NCBI GenBank assembly: GCA_013349435.1 | Contig: DUZQ01000021.1 | Coordinates: 1 to 39,966, forward strand | Direction of reading: 5' to 3' | From: Planctomycetota bacterium | Lineage (GTDB): Bacteria; Planctomycetota; Phycisphaerae; Sedimentisphaerales; Anaerohalosphaeraceae | Length of the DNA stretch: 39,966 bases | In this document: positions 30,351 to 39,929 of the stretch, one piece after another | How the letters are laid out: each line of letters starts with the position of its first letter | Position numbering within the stretch: position 1 is the stretch's first letter | Notes under the pieces: generated by a model | Database searches by the model: none | Told to the model about the DNA's origin: nothing | What the model saw: the letters and a program-made list of their open reading frames with translations, nothing else | Position numbers and translations under genes: made by a program

Positions 30351-31619
30351 TTGGGTAGGTTGTTTGCTGGTTTTTTGATTTGTTTGGTTTTTGCTTTGCC
30401 GGTTGCGGCGGAGGAAGCAGAAAGCGACCTCGAAATATTCATTTCGAATATGGAAGTTCACGGCTTTTATGAGATGCGGGCAGGGTACCGCACAAGAAAA
30501 GACAAATACCAAAAAGATATGTCCGTCATGGAAAACCGGCTGCAAGTGGATTTATCTTCTTATACCGACTGGGCGGATTTTAAGTTTCGGGGCGACCTGT
30601 TCGGCGACCTGGTGGCCGAGGAGGCAGACTTCGATATTCGCGAGGCATATCTTTTTTCCAGACCGCTTGACTTTATGGATTTGAAACTCGGCAGGCAAAT
30701 TCTGACCTGGGGCACCGGCGACCTTGTCTTTATCAACGATATGTTTCCCAAGGACTGGCAGTCCTTCTTTATCGGAAGAGATACCGAGTACTTAAAAGCT
30801 CCTTCCGATGCCCTCAAGGCGAGCTTTTTCAGTAACCTTGCAAATATAGATGTCGTCTATACACCAAAGTTTGATTCGGACCGGTTTATCAACGGCGAGC
30901 GAATCTCATACTGGAATTCAAGTCTTAGCAGTATTGCCGGTCAAAATGCAATTCAGCATACCGACAAACCCGACAGATGGTTCCGCGATGATGAAATTGC
31001 GATTCGCCTGTACAAGAACATCAACAATTACGAATACGCCCTTTATGCCTACCGCGGCTACTGGAAAAGTCCCGGCGGACTAAACGCCACAGGTACTCAG
31101 GCGATATTTCCCGACTTGAATGTCTATGGCGCAAGCGTTCGCGGCAGTATCGCCGAAGGCATAGGCAACCTCGAATTCGGTTATTACGAATCGGACGACG
31201 ACCAGAGCGGCAATAACGGTTTTGTTAATAATTCCGAACTACGATTCCTGGCGGGCTACACTCAGGAAATCGGAAAAGATTTTACTGCAGGTGTTCAGTA
31301 TTATCTTGAGCGTATGACCGATTATAGTCAGCACAAAAGAAGCTCGCCCGCCGGCCTTACCCGCGACAGAGACCGGCACCTTGTTACTGTGCGACTTACA
31401 AAGCTTTTGATGAACCAGAATCTGCGTTGCTCGGTTTTTACGTACTTTTCACCATCGGATAAAGATGTGTATATGCGGCCGAATATAAATTACAAGGTCA
31501 GCGACAATCTGGCAGTCGAGGCCGGTGCCAACATATTCTTCGGCGATTGCCCAAGCACCTTCTTCGGCCAGTTCCAGAATAACACAAACATCTACACCGC
31601 CTTGCGCTACAGCTTCTGA
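30351..31619 (+). CDS. Outer-membrane beta-barrel protein, probable partner of the MMPL/LolA genes
   Basis: This 422-residue protein starts at a TTG seven bases after AGGAAAGGG. It has a signal peptide (1-20, ending P-V-A-A) followed by alternating amphipathic strands. Blocks are F-Y-E-M-R-A-G-Y, L-K-L-G-R-Q-I-L-T-W-G-T-G-D at about 110-123 and V-T-V-R-L-T-K-L-L-M near 345. The last residues, A-L-R-Y-S-F, give the C-terminal aromatic needed for barrel assembly. The G-R-Q-x-x-x-W-G-x-G-D block is typical of DUF1302-like barrels that neighbour MMPL and LolA-like genes. Here 2.3 kb of islet lies in between. It probably takes part in the same lipid or hydrophobe transport. Confidence 0.82.
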   Translation: MGRLFAGFLICLVFALPVAAEEAESDLEIFISNMEVHGFYEMRAGYRTRKDKYQKDMSVMENRLQVDLSSYTDWADFKFRGDLFGDLVAEEADFDIREAYLFSRPLDFMDLKLGRQILTWGTGDLVFINDMFPKDWQSFFIGRDTEYLKAPSDALKASFFSNLANIDVVYTPKFDSDRFINGERISYWNSSLSSIAGQNAIQHTDKPDRWFRDDEIAIRLYKNINNYEYALYAYRGYWKSPGGLNATGTQAIFPDLNVYGASVRGSIAEGIGNLEFGYYESDDDQSGNNGFVNNSELRFLAGYTQEIGKDFTAGVQYYLERMTDYSQHKRSSPAGLTRDRDRHLVTVRLTKLLMNQNLRCSVFTYFSPSDKDVYMRPNINYKVSDNLAVEAGANIFFGDCPSTFFGQFQNNTNIYTALRYSF

Positions 31620-31626
31620 ATAAGTC

Positions 31627-31655
31627 TTGACGAAAAATACAAGTTAGAATAAACT
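31627..31655 (+). promoter_or_regulatory. Candidate promoter for the GH3 genes
   Basis: TTGACG (31627-31632) and TAAACT (31650-31655) are 17 bases apart, with five and four matches. The leader to the ATG at 31770 would be about 108 bases, enough for regulation. Confidence 0.4.
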
Positions 31656-31769
31656 TTTCACCGGAGCAATTAATAAACCTCCAATTGTGAATCCTTAGGG
31701 CTAAAGATGACATTTATAAAGGTTTCTACAGAGCATTGTTAAAATTCAAGACCAATTAAGGAGCGGATA

Positions 31770-34361
31770 ATGAAAGTAGGGTTACTGTTGTTTGTAATTA
31801 GCATTTCGTTAATTGGCTGTGCTAACCAACCGCAATACAAGGACACCAGTTTACCCTTTGAGGTTCGAGCCAGGGATATTGTGGCCAGGATGACTCTCGA
31901 TGAGAAAGTCTCACAATTGCGCCATGATGCCAAGGCGATAGAAAGATTGGATGTGCCGGCTTATAACTGGATGAACGAGTGCCTGCATGGTGTTGCCTTG
32001 ATGGAAGGCTATGCTACTGTGTTTCCTCAGTCGATCGGCATGGCGGCTTCATTCAATACGGATTTGATGTATGAGGCGGCGTCTATTATCTCTGATGAAG
32101 CCCGGGCAATGCATCATAACGGAATAAGGAATTCTGAAGAAGGTTATGTGTGTGGTCTGACTTTCTGGTCGCCGAATATTAACCTTTTTCGTGATCCCCG
32201 CTGGGGAAGAGGTCAGGAAACTTATGGCGAGGATCCTTATCTGACCGGTCAAATGGCGGTCTCATTCGTAAAGGGGCTTCAGGGTGGTCATCCGAAGTAC
32301 CTTAAGACTGTTTCTACCGTAAAGCATTATGTCGTGCATAGCGGGCCGGAAGCATTGAGGCATGAGTTTAATACAATATCCAATGAACGTGATTTCTGGG
32401 AAACCTATATGCCGCATTATATCAGGTCTATTAAGGAGGCGAATGTTGAGTCGGTCATGTGTGCGTACAGCAGATTGAATGGTGAGTCCTGCTGCGGCAG
32501 TGATTATTTAATGAACGAGCTACTGAGAGATAAGTTAGGCTTTGATGGGTATATAGTTTCCGACTGCGGCTCGGTATCGGATATATATGACGAACATCAT
32601 TTGGTTGATTCATTTACTGAAGCGGCCGTGCTGGCGATAAAATCCGGAGTGGATTTGAACTGCGGCAGAGCTATGACTTTTCCTTACGATAAGCTTGGTG
32701 AGGCAGTTCGCAAGGGAATGTTGGATGAATCTTATATTGATACGGCCGCGTACCGGTTGATGCTGGCAAGATTTAAACTCGGGATGTTCGACCCGCCTGA
32801 AATGGTGCCTTATTCGAAAATGTCGAAAAGTGTTATTGATTCGAAGCAAAATAAAAAGGTCGCCTTGCAGATGGCAAGAGAATCGATCGTGTTGTTAAAG
32901 AATGAAAATAATCTGTTACCTCTTAAAAAAAGTATCAAGAAGATCGCCGTCATCGGGCCTAATGCCGATGCTCACAGGATGCTTTATGGTAACTATAACG
33001 GGATTCCTTCCAATCCGGTTTCGGTTTTAGAAGGGGTAGGGGAGAAACTGGCGAAAGGCAGGGTATTATTTTCAAAAGGCTGCGAACTTGTAGCGGAGGA
33101 AGATTTCAAGACGCCGATACCTTCCAAATATTTGCTGACGCCGGATAAACAAAGGGGATTGTTAGCTTCGTATTATCCTAATAAGACTTTTTCCGGCCGG
33201 CCGCTCCACACAAGGGTTGAACAACAATTGGTACTTTGGGATGAATTTGGTCCGCCGTTTAAGAACTTGGAGATCGACGATTTTTCTGTACGCTGGGAAG
33301 GGCATCTTTTGTTTCCTGAGACGGCATCTTATGAAATTTTTGCCGAGGCATATCCTCATTATAAAATTTATATCGACGATGAACTTGTTGCAGATGAAAA
33401 ACATGACGGCAAGTTTCTTCAGTTAGAGGCGGACAAACTGTATAAAATTCGTGTTGATTTCGTCAGTGATTCCGATGAATTCTCCATCAGCATGGTCCAT
33501 GCGCCGGATAATTCATCCTTGCAGAAGAACGCTATGCAAGCCGCAAGAAATGCAGACGTGGTGATTCTGGCGGTAGGAACATCTAATCTTCTTGAAGAAG
33601 AGGGATTGGACAGGGAAGAGATTGAACTGCCTGAGATACAGCAGAGACTAATCAAGAAGATATTGGAACTCAATAAACCAACCGTTCTTGTTCTTCTCAG
33701 CGGCTCACCTATTGGGCTGGATGACGAGATGCTGAAAGTTGGCGCGATCATTGAGGCATGGTATCCGGGCCAGTCAGGCGGCACAGCTATTGCCGATGTG
33801 ATCTTCGGCGACTACAATCCAGCCGGCAGATTACCGGTTACCTTTTATAAATCGACCGCGCAACTGCCGCCTTATGAAGACTATGACATGGAAAACAGGA
33901 CATATAAATTTTTCAGGGGTGAACCGCTGTTCGAATTCGGTCATGGATTAAGTTATACATCTTTTGCTTACAGTGACCTTAAAATTCCGGATTCAATCAG
34001 AGCCGGAGATGATGTCATAGTTAGTGTCAAAGTCAGGAATACCGGCAAGATGTCAGGCGACGAAGTTGTACAGGTTTATATCAAAGATTTAGAGGCATCC
34101 GTACGGGTTCCGCTGCATTCTTTACAAGGGTTCGAGCGTATTCATCTTAAACCGGGGCAGGCGAAAACGGTGACATTTAATCTTTTGCCGGAAAATCTTG
34201 CATTGTTGAATGATGACATGAAATGGATGGTTGAACCGGGCAGGTTTTTAATATCGGTCGGTGGAAGACAGCCCGGTCGAAAAGAAAACATAGAAGGTGA
34301 TTACAAAGATATCGTTACAAGGGAATTGGTTGTTACGGGCGGAAATTATATCGTTCAATAA
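31770..34361 (+). CDS. GH3 glycosidase lipoprotein with a PA14 domain
   Basis: The 863-residue protein begins after AAGGAG. The lipobox L-I-G-C puts Cys17 as the lipidated residue. The GH3 barrel (about 30-330) has R-D-P-R-W-G-R-G-Q-E-T-Y-G-E-D at about 141-155, the K-H-Y motif at about 185-187 and the nucleophile D265 in V-S-D-C-G. The second domain holds the likely acid/base Glu in E-E-G-L-D-R. A PA14 domain (about 450-580) is inserted in it, starting L-L-A-S-Y-Y-P and likely shaping the substrate site. A fibronectin-like end domain closes the protein. It probably acts as beta-xylosidase or beta-glucosidase on oligosaccharides in the periplasm or at the surface. The next gene is 12 bases on. 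Confidence 0.93.
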   Translation: MKVGLLLFVISISLIGCANQPQYKDTSLPFEVRARDIVARMTLDEKVSQLRHDAKAIERLDVPAYNWMNECLHGVALMEGYATVFPQSIGMAASFNTDLMYEAASIISDEARAMHHNGIRNSEEGYVCGLTFWSPNINLFRDPRWGRGQETYGEDPYLTGQMAVSFVKGLQGGHPKYLKTVSTVKHYVVHSGPEALRHEFNTISNERDFWETYMPHYIRSIKEANVESVMCAYSRLNGESCCGSDYLMNELLRDKLGFDGYIVSDCGSVSDIYDEHHLVDSFTEAAVLAIKSGVDLNCGRAMTFPYDKLGEAVRKGMLDESYIDTAAYRLMLARFKLGMFDPPEMVPYSKMSKSVIDSKQNKKVALQMARESIVLLKNENNLLPLKKSIKKIAVIGPNADAHRMLYGNYNGIPSNPVSVLEGVGEKLAKGRVLFSKGCELVAEEDFKTPIPSKYLLTPDKQRGLLASYYPNKTFSGRPLHTRVEQQLVLWDEFGPPFKNLEIDDFSVRWEGHLLFPETASYEIFAEAYPHYKIYIDDELVADEKHDGKFLQLEADKLYKIRVDFVSDSDEFSISMVHAPDNSSLQKNAMQAARNADVVILAVGTSNLLEEEGLDREEIELPEIQQRLIKKILELNKPTVLVLLSGSPIGLDDEMLKVGAIIEAWYPGQSGGTAIADVIFGDYNPAGRLPVTFYKSTAQLPPYEDYDMENRTYKFFRGEPLFEFGHGLSYTSFAYSDLKIPDSIRAGDDVIVSVKVRNTGKMSGDEVVQVYIKDLEASVRVPLHSLQGFERIHLKPGQAKTVTFNLLPENLALLNDDMKWMVEPGRFLISVGGRQPGRKENIEGDYKDIVTRELVVTGGNYIVQ

Positions 34362-34373
34362 AAGGAGTGGTAA

Positions 34374-36719
34374 ATGAAGTTCAAAAATATTGTTAAAGCA
34401 GGCTTCAAAGTGTATCCGGTTGTAATGATGATAATAGCGGTCTTATTTGTACAGGCCTGCAGCGAGGTTTTGACTTATAAAAATTCATCTCTGACCATAC
34501 CACATAGAGTCGAAAACCTGCTATCAAAAATGACAATCAAGGAAAAACTTGCCCAGACTTACTGCCGTCACATATATGATGATACTTTGGATGAAGATGG
34601 AAATCCCTGTTTAGAAGATGGAATAACTCAAACACTGCCCTATGGTATCGGTCAATTGGGAAAACCCAACTGGGCTTTTGACAAAGGACCAAAACAAAGC
34701 GCGCAAATTGCCAATAAAATTCAAAAAATGGTAATCGAAGGCAACCGGTTAGGCATACCTGCTATTTTCCATGAAGAGGGCCTGCACGGTCTATGGGCAA
34801 GAGGCTCGACCGTTTTTCCCCAGGCTATCGGTTTGTCCTGTTCCTGGAACCCGAAATTGGTTGAAGAGGTATTTAAGGTTATTTCTAAGGAAATCCGTTC
34901 ACGAGGTTCACACCAGGCCAACACACCGATGCTCGATGTTTGCCGTGACCCGCGATGGGGCCGGATTGAAGAGTCTTACGGAGAAGACCCGTATCTGACC
35001 GCTCAATTCGCCGTTGCAATAGTCAGAGGATTGCAGGGAACGGATGAAACTATCAACAAAGAGCATATTGTTGCGACTATTAAACATTTTGCCGGTTACG
35101 GACTAACGGAGGGTGGGCTGAATAAAACACCCGCCTTTTTAAGCGAGCGCACAATGAGGGAAGTTGTCCTGCCCCCCTTCAAGGCAGCGGTCGAACAGGC
35201 AGGTGCCTTAAGCTGTATGCCCGCATATAATGAACTAGATGGAGTTCCCTGTCATGCCAATAAATGGTTGTTGACGGATATTTTACGGAAAGAGTGGAAC
35301 TTTCAGGGGTATGTTGTTTCAGATTATGGCGGAGTTGTGCAGTTAAACAGGTTTCATCATTTGGCTTCCAACAATACCGATGCCGGTAAACTGGCGATGC
35401 TGGCCGGTGTGGATATGGAATTAGACAATCCATATTGTTTTTCCAAAATGCTCGATTCAGTTAAACAAAGCCCCGAATTGCAAAAGGCACTTGACAGGGC
35501 GGTTAGGGGAATATTAAGCGTTAAATTCAAATTAGGCTTATTTGATGACCCTTATGTTGATGCCGATTTAGCCGGGAGAATAAATCGGTCCAGGGAGCAC
35601 ATTAACTTGTCTTTAGAGGCTGCGGAACAATCTGTTGTGCTGCTGAAAAACAAAAACAATATTCTGCCTCTGGATAAGTCGAAATATAAAAAGATAGCTG
35701 TAATCGGCCCTCACGCCGACCACATGCATTACGGCGGATACGCACATTTTGACACCGGCAACGGCATCACGTTTTTTAAAGGTATCAAAAAATTCCTGGG
35801 TCGTGATATCGAGGTCCTTCATGCCGAAGGATGCAGGATTCATGAAGGTGATGGTTATTGGCTGACCGGTAGTTATGATGAATTCGAATTTACCAAACCG
35901 GAAGAAAACAGAAAAAGAATTAAAGAAGCTGTCGAGCTTGCCAAAAAAAGTGACCTGGTTGTCTTGGCTGTCGGCGGCACGGCTGTAACTTGTGGTGAAT
36001 TTTTAGGATACCGGCATGAATTGGATTTATTCGGTCAGCAAAATGATTTGGTCGAAGCCGTCATTGAAACAAAAGTGCCTACAATTGTGTGTCTGGTTAA
36101 TGGAAGACCTTTAACAATCAATTATATTGATGAGCATGCAGATGCAATCCTGGAGACATGGTATCTCGGCGAACAAGCTGGTATAGCTTTGGCTAATACT
36201 CTTTTCGGCAAGGTCAATCCAAGTGGAAAGCTGACATTATCTTTCCCAAAGTCTGTTGGTCATTTACCTGTATATTATGCTAAAAAACCGACCGCTATAC
36301 ACGATTATTTCGCCGAGAAAACCACACCATTGTATTCTTTTGGTTATGGATTAAGCTATACCAGCTTCGAATACTCAAATCTTTCGATGAGCAAAAGAAG
36401 GCTCAAAACGGGCGAAGGTATCACTGTCAGCTTTAATTTAAGAAACACCGGCAAATACGAGGGTCGGGAAATTGTACAGTTATACATACGGGATCGGATA
36501 AGCTCTGTAACAAGGCCGATTAAAGAATTAAAAGGTTTTCAGAAAGTGGGTTTAAAACCGGGCGAATCCAAAATGGTTACCTTCAAATTATCGACGGATG
36601 ACCTGAAGTTTTATAACCAAAAAATGGAATATGTTGTTGAGCCGGGCGAATTAGATGTTATGATAGGAGCTTCATCGGCTGATATAAGATTAAAAGGTTC
36701 GATTACTATTATAAATTGA
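34374..36719 (+). CDS. GH3 glycosidase lipoprotein (BglX-like)
   Basis: The 781-residue protein starts at an ATG after AAAAGGAG. Its longer N-terminus has a hydrophobic segment and A-C at about 28-29 as a weak lipobox. GH3 landmarks are H-E-E-G-L-H-G at about 133-139, R-D-P-R-W-G-R at about 191-197, K-H-F-A-G-Y-G at about 237-243 and nucleophile D317 in V-V-S-D-Y-G-G. The acid/base Glu is probably in C-G-E-F-L-G-Y-R. There is no PA14 insert. It ends with a fibronectin-like domain. The pattern is nearer BglX-type beta-glucosidases than the first GH3 here, so the two likely cleave different linkages. Together they form one transcript. Confidence 0.92.
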   Translation: MKFKNIVKAGFKVYPVVMMIIAVLFVQACSEVLTYKNSSLTIPHRVENLLSKMTIKEKLAQTYCRHIYDDTLDEDGNPCLEDGITQTLPYGIGQLGKPNWAFDKGPKQSAQIANKIQKMVIEGNRLGIPAIFHEEGLHGLWARGSTVFPQAIGLSCSWNPKLVEEVFKVISKEIRSRGSHQANTPMLDVCRDPRWGRIEESYGEDPYLTAQFAVAIVRGLQGTDETINKEHIVATIKHFAGYGLTEGGLNKTPAFLSERTMREVVLPPFKAAVEQAGALSCMPAYNELDGVPCHANKWLLTDILRKEWNFQGYVVSDYGGVVQLNRFHHLASNNTDAGKLAMLAGVDMELDNPYCFSKMLDSVKQSPELQKALDRAVRGILSVKFKLGLFDDPYVDADLAGRINRSREHINLSLEAAEQSVVLLKNKNNILPLDKSKYKKIAVIGPHADHMHYGGYAHFDTGNGITFFKGIKKFLGRDIEVLHAEGCRIHEGDGYWLTGSYDEFEFTKPEENRKRIKEAVELAKKSDLVVLAVGGTAVTCGEFLGYRHELDLFGQQNDLVEAVIETKVPTIVCLVNGRPLTINYIDEHADAILETWYLGEQAGIALANTLFGKVNPSGKLTLSFPKSVGHLPVYYAKKPTAIHDYFAEKTTPLYSFGYGLSYTSFEYSNLSMSKRRLKTGEGITVSFNLRNTGKYEGREIVQLYIRDRISSVTRPIKELKGFQKVGLKPGESKMVTFKLSTDDLKFYNQKMEYVVEPGELDVMIGASSADIRLKGSITIIN

Positions 36720-36973
36720 GGATTGAAATCCCGACCATTCGAATTCGAAACTTCATAATATGAGATTATGACAAAATTCGAAGAGCTACAATATAAAATT
36801 ATCTGTACCGCAGACTTGGTTTTTTGGGGTGGATTAGTTCCTTAAAGTTTTATAAAATAACGGTGGAAAATAGAGCGATTTTTTATTTTTCATAAAATGC
36901 TCCACCGAATCTGAACCGAATGGTTGTTTTTAATATGACGAGTGTCCAGTTTATGTGAATTAAGGAGTGTGTA
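36720..36973 (+). other. GH3 intergenic region with inverted repeat
   Basis: No gene is seen in these 254 bases. CGGTGGA at 36861-36867 and TCCACCG at 36901-36907 form an inverted repeat around an AT-rich 33-base centre, which could be an operator or an mRNA hairpin before the third GH3 gene. The last 13 bases resemble the leader of the first GH3 gene (aattaaggag, taatga), a trace of shared origin. Confidence 0.35.
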
Positions 36974-39283
36974 ATGAGAATATTATTATCATTGTTAACG
37001 GTCAGCGTTTTTTTGGTAGGCTGTGCAGCCGAACCGGCTTATAAAGATTCGAGGTTGCCGGTTGACCAGCGTGTGGAGGACTTGGTTTCGAGGATGACCC
37101 TCGAAGAAAAGGTCGCCCAGATGAGTCACCTGGCACCTGCGATTGAACGGCTTGGTGTTATCGAGTACGCACCTAATTTCAAAAACCCCCTCATTAAAGA
37201 ATTTTATGAGGAAGTTGAAGGTGACATAGAAGATGTGATACAACAGAGGCCTTGGGAAAACTATGAGCATTGGGATGTAGGTGGATGCCTTGATGGCGGT
37301 TGGTGGAATGAAGCCCTGCATGGGGTCGCTCGTGCCGGCCTGGCAACCGCATTTCCCCAGTGCATCGGATTAGGCAGTACCTGGGATCCCGATATAATTC
37401 AAAAGATGACCGATGTCGTCAGTACCGAAGCTCGAATTCACAACCAGGTTTACGGCAAGAAACTGACCTACTGGTCTCCTACAATTAATATCTTAAGAGA
37501 TCCCCGCTGGGGACGTACTGAAGAATCATACAGCGAGGACCCCTATTTGTTGTCCCGCATGGCTGTTGCGTTTGTTAAGGGATTTCAGGGCGACGACCCG
37601 AAATACTTAAAAGCAGTTGCAACGCTCAAGCACTTCGTTGCAAACAACTCGGAGTATAACCGTCACACGGGTTCTGCCGATGTAAGCGAACGGTTCTTAC
37701 GTGAATATTATTTGTACGCATTTCAGGCTGGAATCACCGAAGGCGGGGCATACTCGGTAATGGGTGCCTATAATGCGGTAAACGGTGTTCCCTCCTGTGC
37801 AAATAATTGGTTACTCGACGAGGTACTTCGTGGGGAATGGGGGTTCAAAGGATATGTCGTTTCCGACTGCGGCGCTGTAAGCGATATCGTGCATCAGCAT
37901 AAATACGAAACCGACCCGGAAAAAGCGGTCGCATTAGCCGCAAAAGCGGGGACAGACCTTGAATGTGAAACCTGTGAAACCGAACAGTTCCTTTACGATA
38001 AGTATTTGCTCAATGCTGTTAAGAAAGGCTATATATCTGAAAAAGACATTGATAAAAATGTCAAAAGATTATTCAGAGCCAGATTCTTATTGGGTGAATT
38101 TGACCCGCCGTATCTTGTACCTTATTCGGCTATACCTGAATCCAGACTCGATTGCGAGGAACATCGCGACCTGGCCTTGCAGATAGCCAAAGAAACGATT
38201 GTTCTTTTGAAAAACGAAAATAAAACCCTGCCGTTAGATCAAAACAAGGTTAAAAGTATCGCCGTCATTGGTCCCAACGCCGACCGGACCGTACTGGGCG
38301 GCTATTCAGGCTCCCCGACCGTGTCCATTACCCCGCTGCAGGGTCTTAAAGACAAGGTGGAAGGTGATATTAAGATTCTTTATTCACAAGGCTGCAGTGT
38401 AATGGGTAAAGAGGAAACCGACTGGGATGAAGAAAATGACAGACCTGTTTGGAAGATGCTGGATGAAACACAAAGTATAAATGACGCCGTTGAGCTGGCA
38501 GGCAAATGTGACCGGACAATCATATTCGCCGGCACGAACCTGGATGTGGCAAATGAAGCAGCCGACAGAACAGACCTCGGCCTGCCCGGCAACCAGTTAA
38601 AGCTTATCCAGGCGGTTTACAAGGCAAATCCCAATACGATTGTTGTATTGATAAACGGTATGTCTCTTACAATCAACTGGCTCGATGAAAATATACCTGC
38701 GATAGTGGAGGCCTGGTATCCGGGTCAGGCGGGTGGCGCCGCAATAGCCGATGTCTTGTTCGGCAATTACAATCCGGGCGGAAAACTGCCGGTTACATTC
38801 TATAAAAGCTCGGAAGACCTGCCCCCACTCAGTGATTATGACATCACAAAAGGACATACTTACTGGTTTAATAAAAATGAACCGCTTTATCCATTTGGCT
38901 TCGGATTAAGTTACACAACTTTTGGATATGAAAATTTAAGGATAAGCAAAAAAACATTCAATCCCGCCAAAGAGAATAAGATTTCAGTCAGCGTGGATGT
39001 CGAAAACACCGGACCGGTAAGGGGTGATGAAGTAGTCCAATTATATATCAAAGACCTGGAATCATCGGTGATACAGCCTTCGAAAAAATTAAGGAAATTC
39101 AAGCGTATTACCCTCGAAAAAGACTGGACGAAAAAGGTTACTTTTGAATTAAGCAATGAAGATTTTGCCTGTTGGAGCGAAAAGAAAAAAGATTGGTACG
39201 TTGAACCCGGCAGGTTTGAAATCCAGGTTGGTTCTTCATCGGCGGATATCAGACTAAAAGGACTGATAACAGCTTCGCGTTAA
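36974..39283 (+). CDS. GH3 glycosidase lipoprotein (xylosidase-like)
   Basis: The 769-residue protein starts at an ATG after AAGGAG. The lipobox L-V-G-C puts Cys17 as the lipidated residue, directly comparable with the first GH3. The barrel has W-W-N-E-A-L-H-G-V-A at about 110-119, R-D-P-R-W-G-R-T-E-E-S-Y at about 175-186, K-H-F-V at about 219-222 and nucleophile D298 in V-V-S-D-C-G. The acid/base Glu is probably in N-E-A-A-D-R. An insert of about 40 acidic residues (P-L-I-K-E-F-Y-E-E-V-E-G-D) occurs before the first motif. There is no PA14 domain. The C-terminal fibronectin-like domain ends S-S-A-D-I-R-L-K-G, the same words as the end of the second GH3. Confidence 0.93.
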   Translation: MRILLSLLTVSVFLVGCAAEPAYKDSRLPVDQRVEDLVSRMTLEEKVAQMSHLAPAIERLGVIEYAPNFKNPLIKEFYEEVEGDIEDVIQQRPWENYEHWDVGGCLDGGWWNEALHGVARAGLATAFPQCIGLGSTWDPDIIQKMTDVVSTEARIHNQVYGKKLTYWSPTINILRDPRWGRTEESYSEDPYLLSRMAVAFVKGFQGDDPKYLKAVATLKHFVANNSEYNRHTGSADVSERFLREYYLYAFQAGITEGGAYSVMGAYNAVNGVPSCANNWLLDEVLRGEWGFKGYVVSDCGAVSDIVHQHKYETDPEKAVALAAKAGTDLECETCETEQFLYDKYLLNAVKKGYISEKDIDKNVKRLFRARFLLGEFDPPYLVPYSAIPESRLDCEEHRDLALQIAKETIVLLKNENKTLPLDQNKVKSIAVIGPNADRTVLGGYSGSPTVSITPLQGLKDKVEGDIKILYSQGCSVMGKEETDWDEENDRPVWKMLDETQSINDAVELAGKCDRTIIFAGTNLDVANEAADRTDLGLPGNQLKLIQAVYKANPNTIVVLINGMSLTINWLDENIPAIVEAWYPGQAGGAAIADVLFGNYNPGGKLPVTFYKSSEDLPPLSDYDITKGHTYWFNKNEPLYPFGFGLSYTTFGYENLRISKKTFNPAKENKISVSVDVENTGPVRGDEVVQLYIKDLESSVIQPSKKLRKFKRITLEKDWTKKVTFELSNEDFACWSEKKKDWYVEPGRFEIQVGSSSADIRLKGLITASR

Positions 39284-39316
39284 AATATCCTCAAAAAAGT
39301 TACTGTGGTGTATTTA

Positions 39317-39784
39317 TCAAAGCTTTTTGAGCGTTACGCCCATTCCCTGGTCCTGCTCGTGTAGAAATATCGTTTCAAGGCCGGGCTTTGTAGTAACCAC
39401 CTCTAAATAGTCCTGCATCGGCGCTCGCACATTGCTTGTATTGTGAGCCAAAATCAATCCCCCCGACCGAACCAGGGGCAGAAGCTTTTGGAGGTAGTCC
39501 ATATACCCCTGCTTATCCGCATCAAGAAAAAGTATATCAATCGGGTCTTTCAGCTTTGTTACCTCTTCGTGGGCATCACCTTCCACAAGTGTTACGATTT
39601 CATCGACACCCGCCCGTTTGAAGTTCTTGCGGGCCAGCTTCGCCCTATCAGAATCGATTTCATACGTGATTAACCTGCCACCGGTGTTTCGAAATGCCAG
39701 GCAGATCCAGATGCCCGAGTAACCGTTGGATGTGCCAATCTCAATGACGCGCCTGGCCCCGACAGCCTCGGTCAGGAGCCGCAA
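39317..39784 (-). pseudogene. O-methyltransferase lacking its N-terminus
   Basis: The frame gives 155 residues of a class I SAM-dependent O-methyltransferase. The SAM-binding loop is V-I-E-I-G-T-S-N-G-Y-S-G, followed by the acidic Y-E-I-D and the D-I-L-F-L-D-A-D-K motif that binds metal and substrate. Family members are about 210-220 residues, so some 60 N-terminal residues are missing. Just ahead of the TTG at 39784 the frame still codes K-D-G-R-L, part of the family, then meets a TGA and repeat units. The gene was therefore cut off at the repeat cluster. A shortened protein from the TTG might be made, but a normal enzyme is unlikely. Confidence 0.7.
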
Positions 39785-39821
39785 CAGCCTGCCGTCTTTA
39801 TAAATTCAAATGATTTAAAAT

Positions 39822-39929
39822 GGTGGGCCACAGGCCCACCCTACCGCTGCGCTCCGCTCAGGATGACAAACTGGATTCCGGGTCCCTCCTTCGCACGAGG
39901 CTACGGAGGACAGGCAAGCCCGGAATGAC
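39822..39929. repeat. Repeat cluster at the truncated methyltransferase
   Basis: The first unit is the palindrome GGTGGGCC-ACA-GGCCCACC (39822-39840), similar to 10954-10971. Next comes a half unit ending CAGGATGAC (39860-39867 region). Last is TGGATTCCGGG...CCCGGAATGAC (39872-39929), nearly identical to 8257-8314. Confidence 0.85.

Noticed and set aside
7618-39929. CRISPR array or insertion sequences made by the recurring palindromes
   Set aside because: Units are scattered singly, of varied length, without regular spacers, cas genes or transposase genes in the window.
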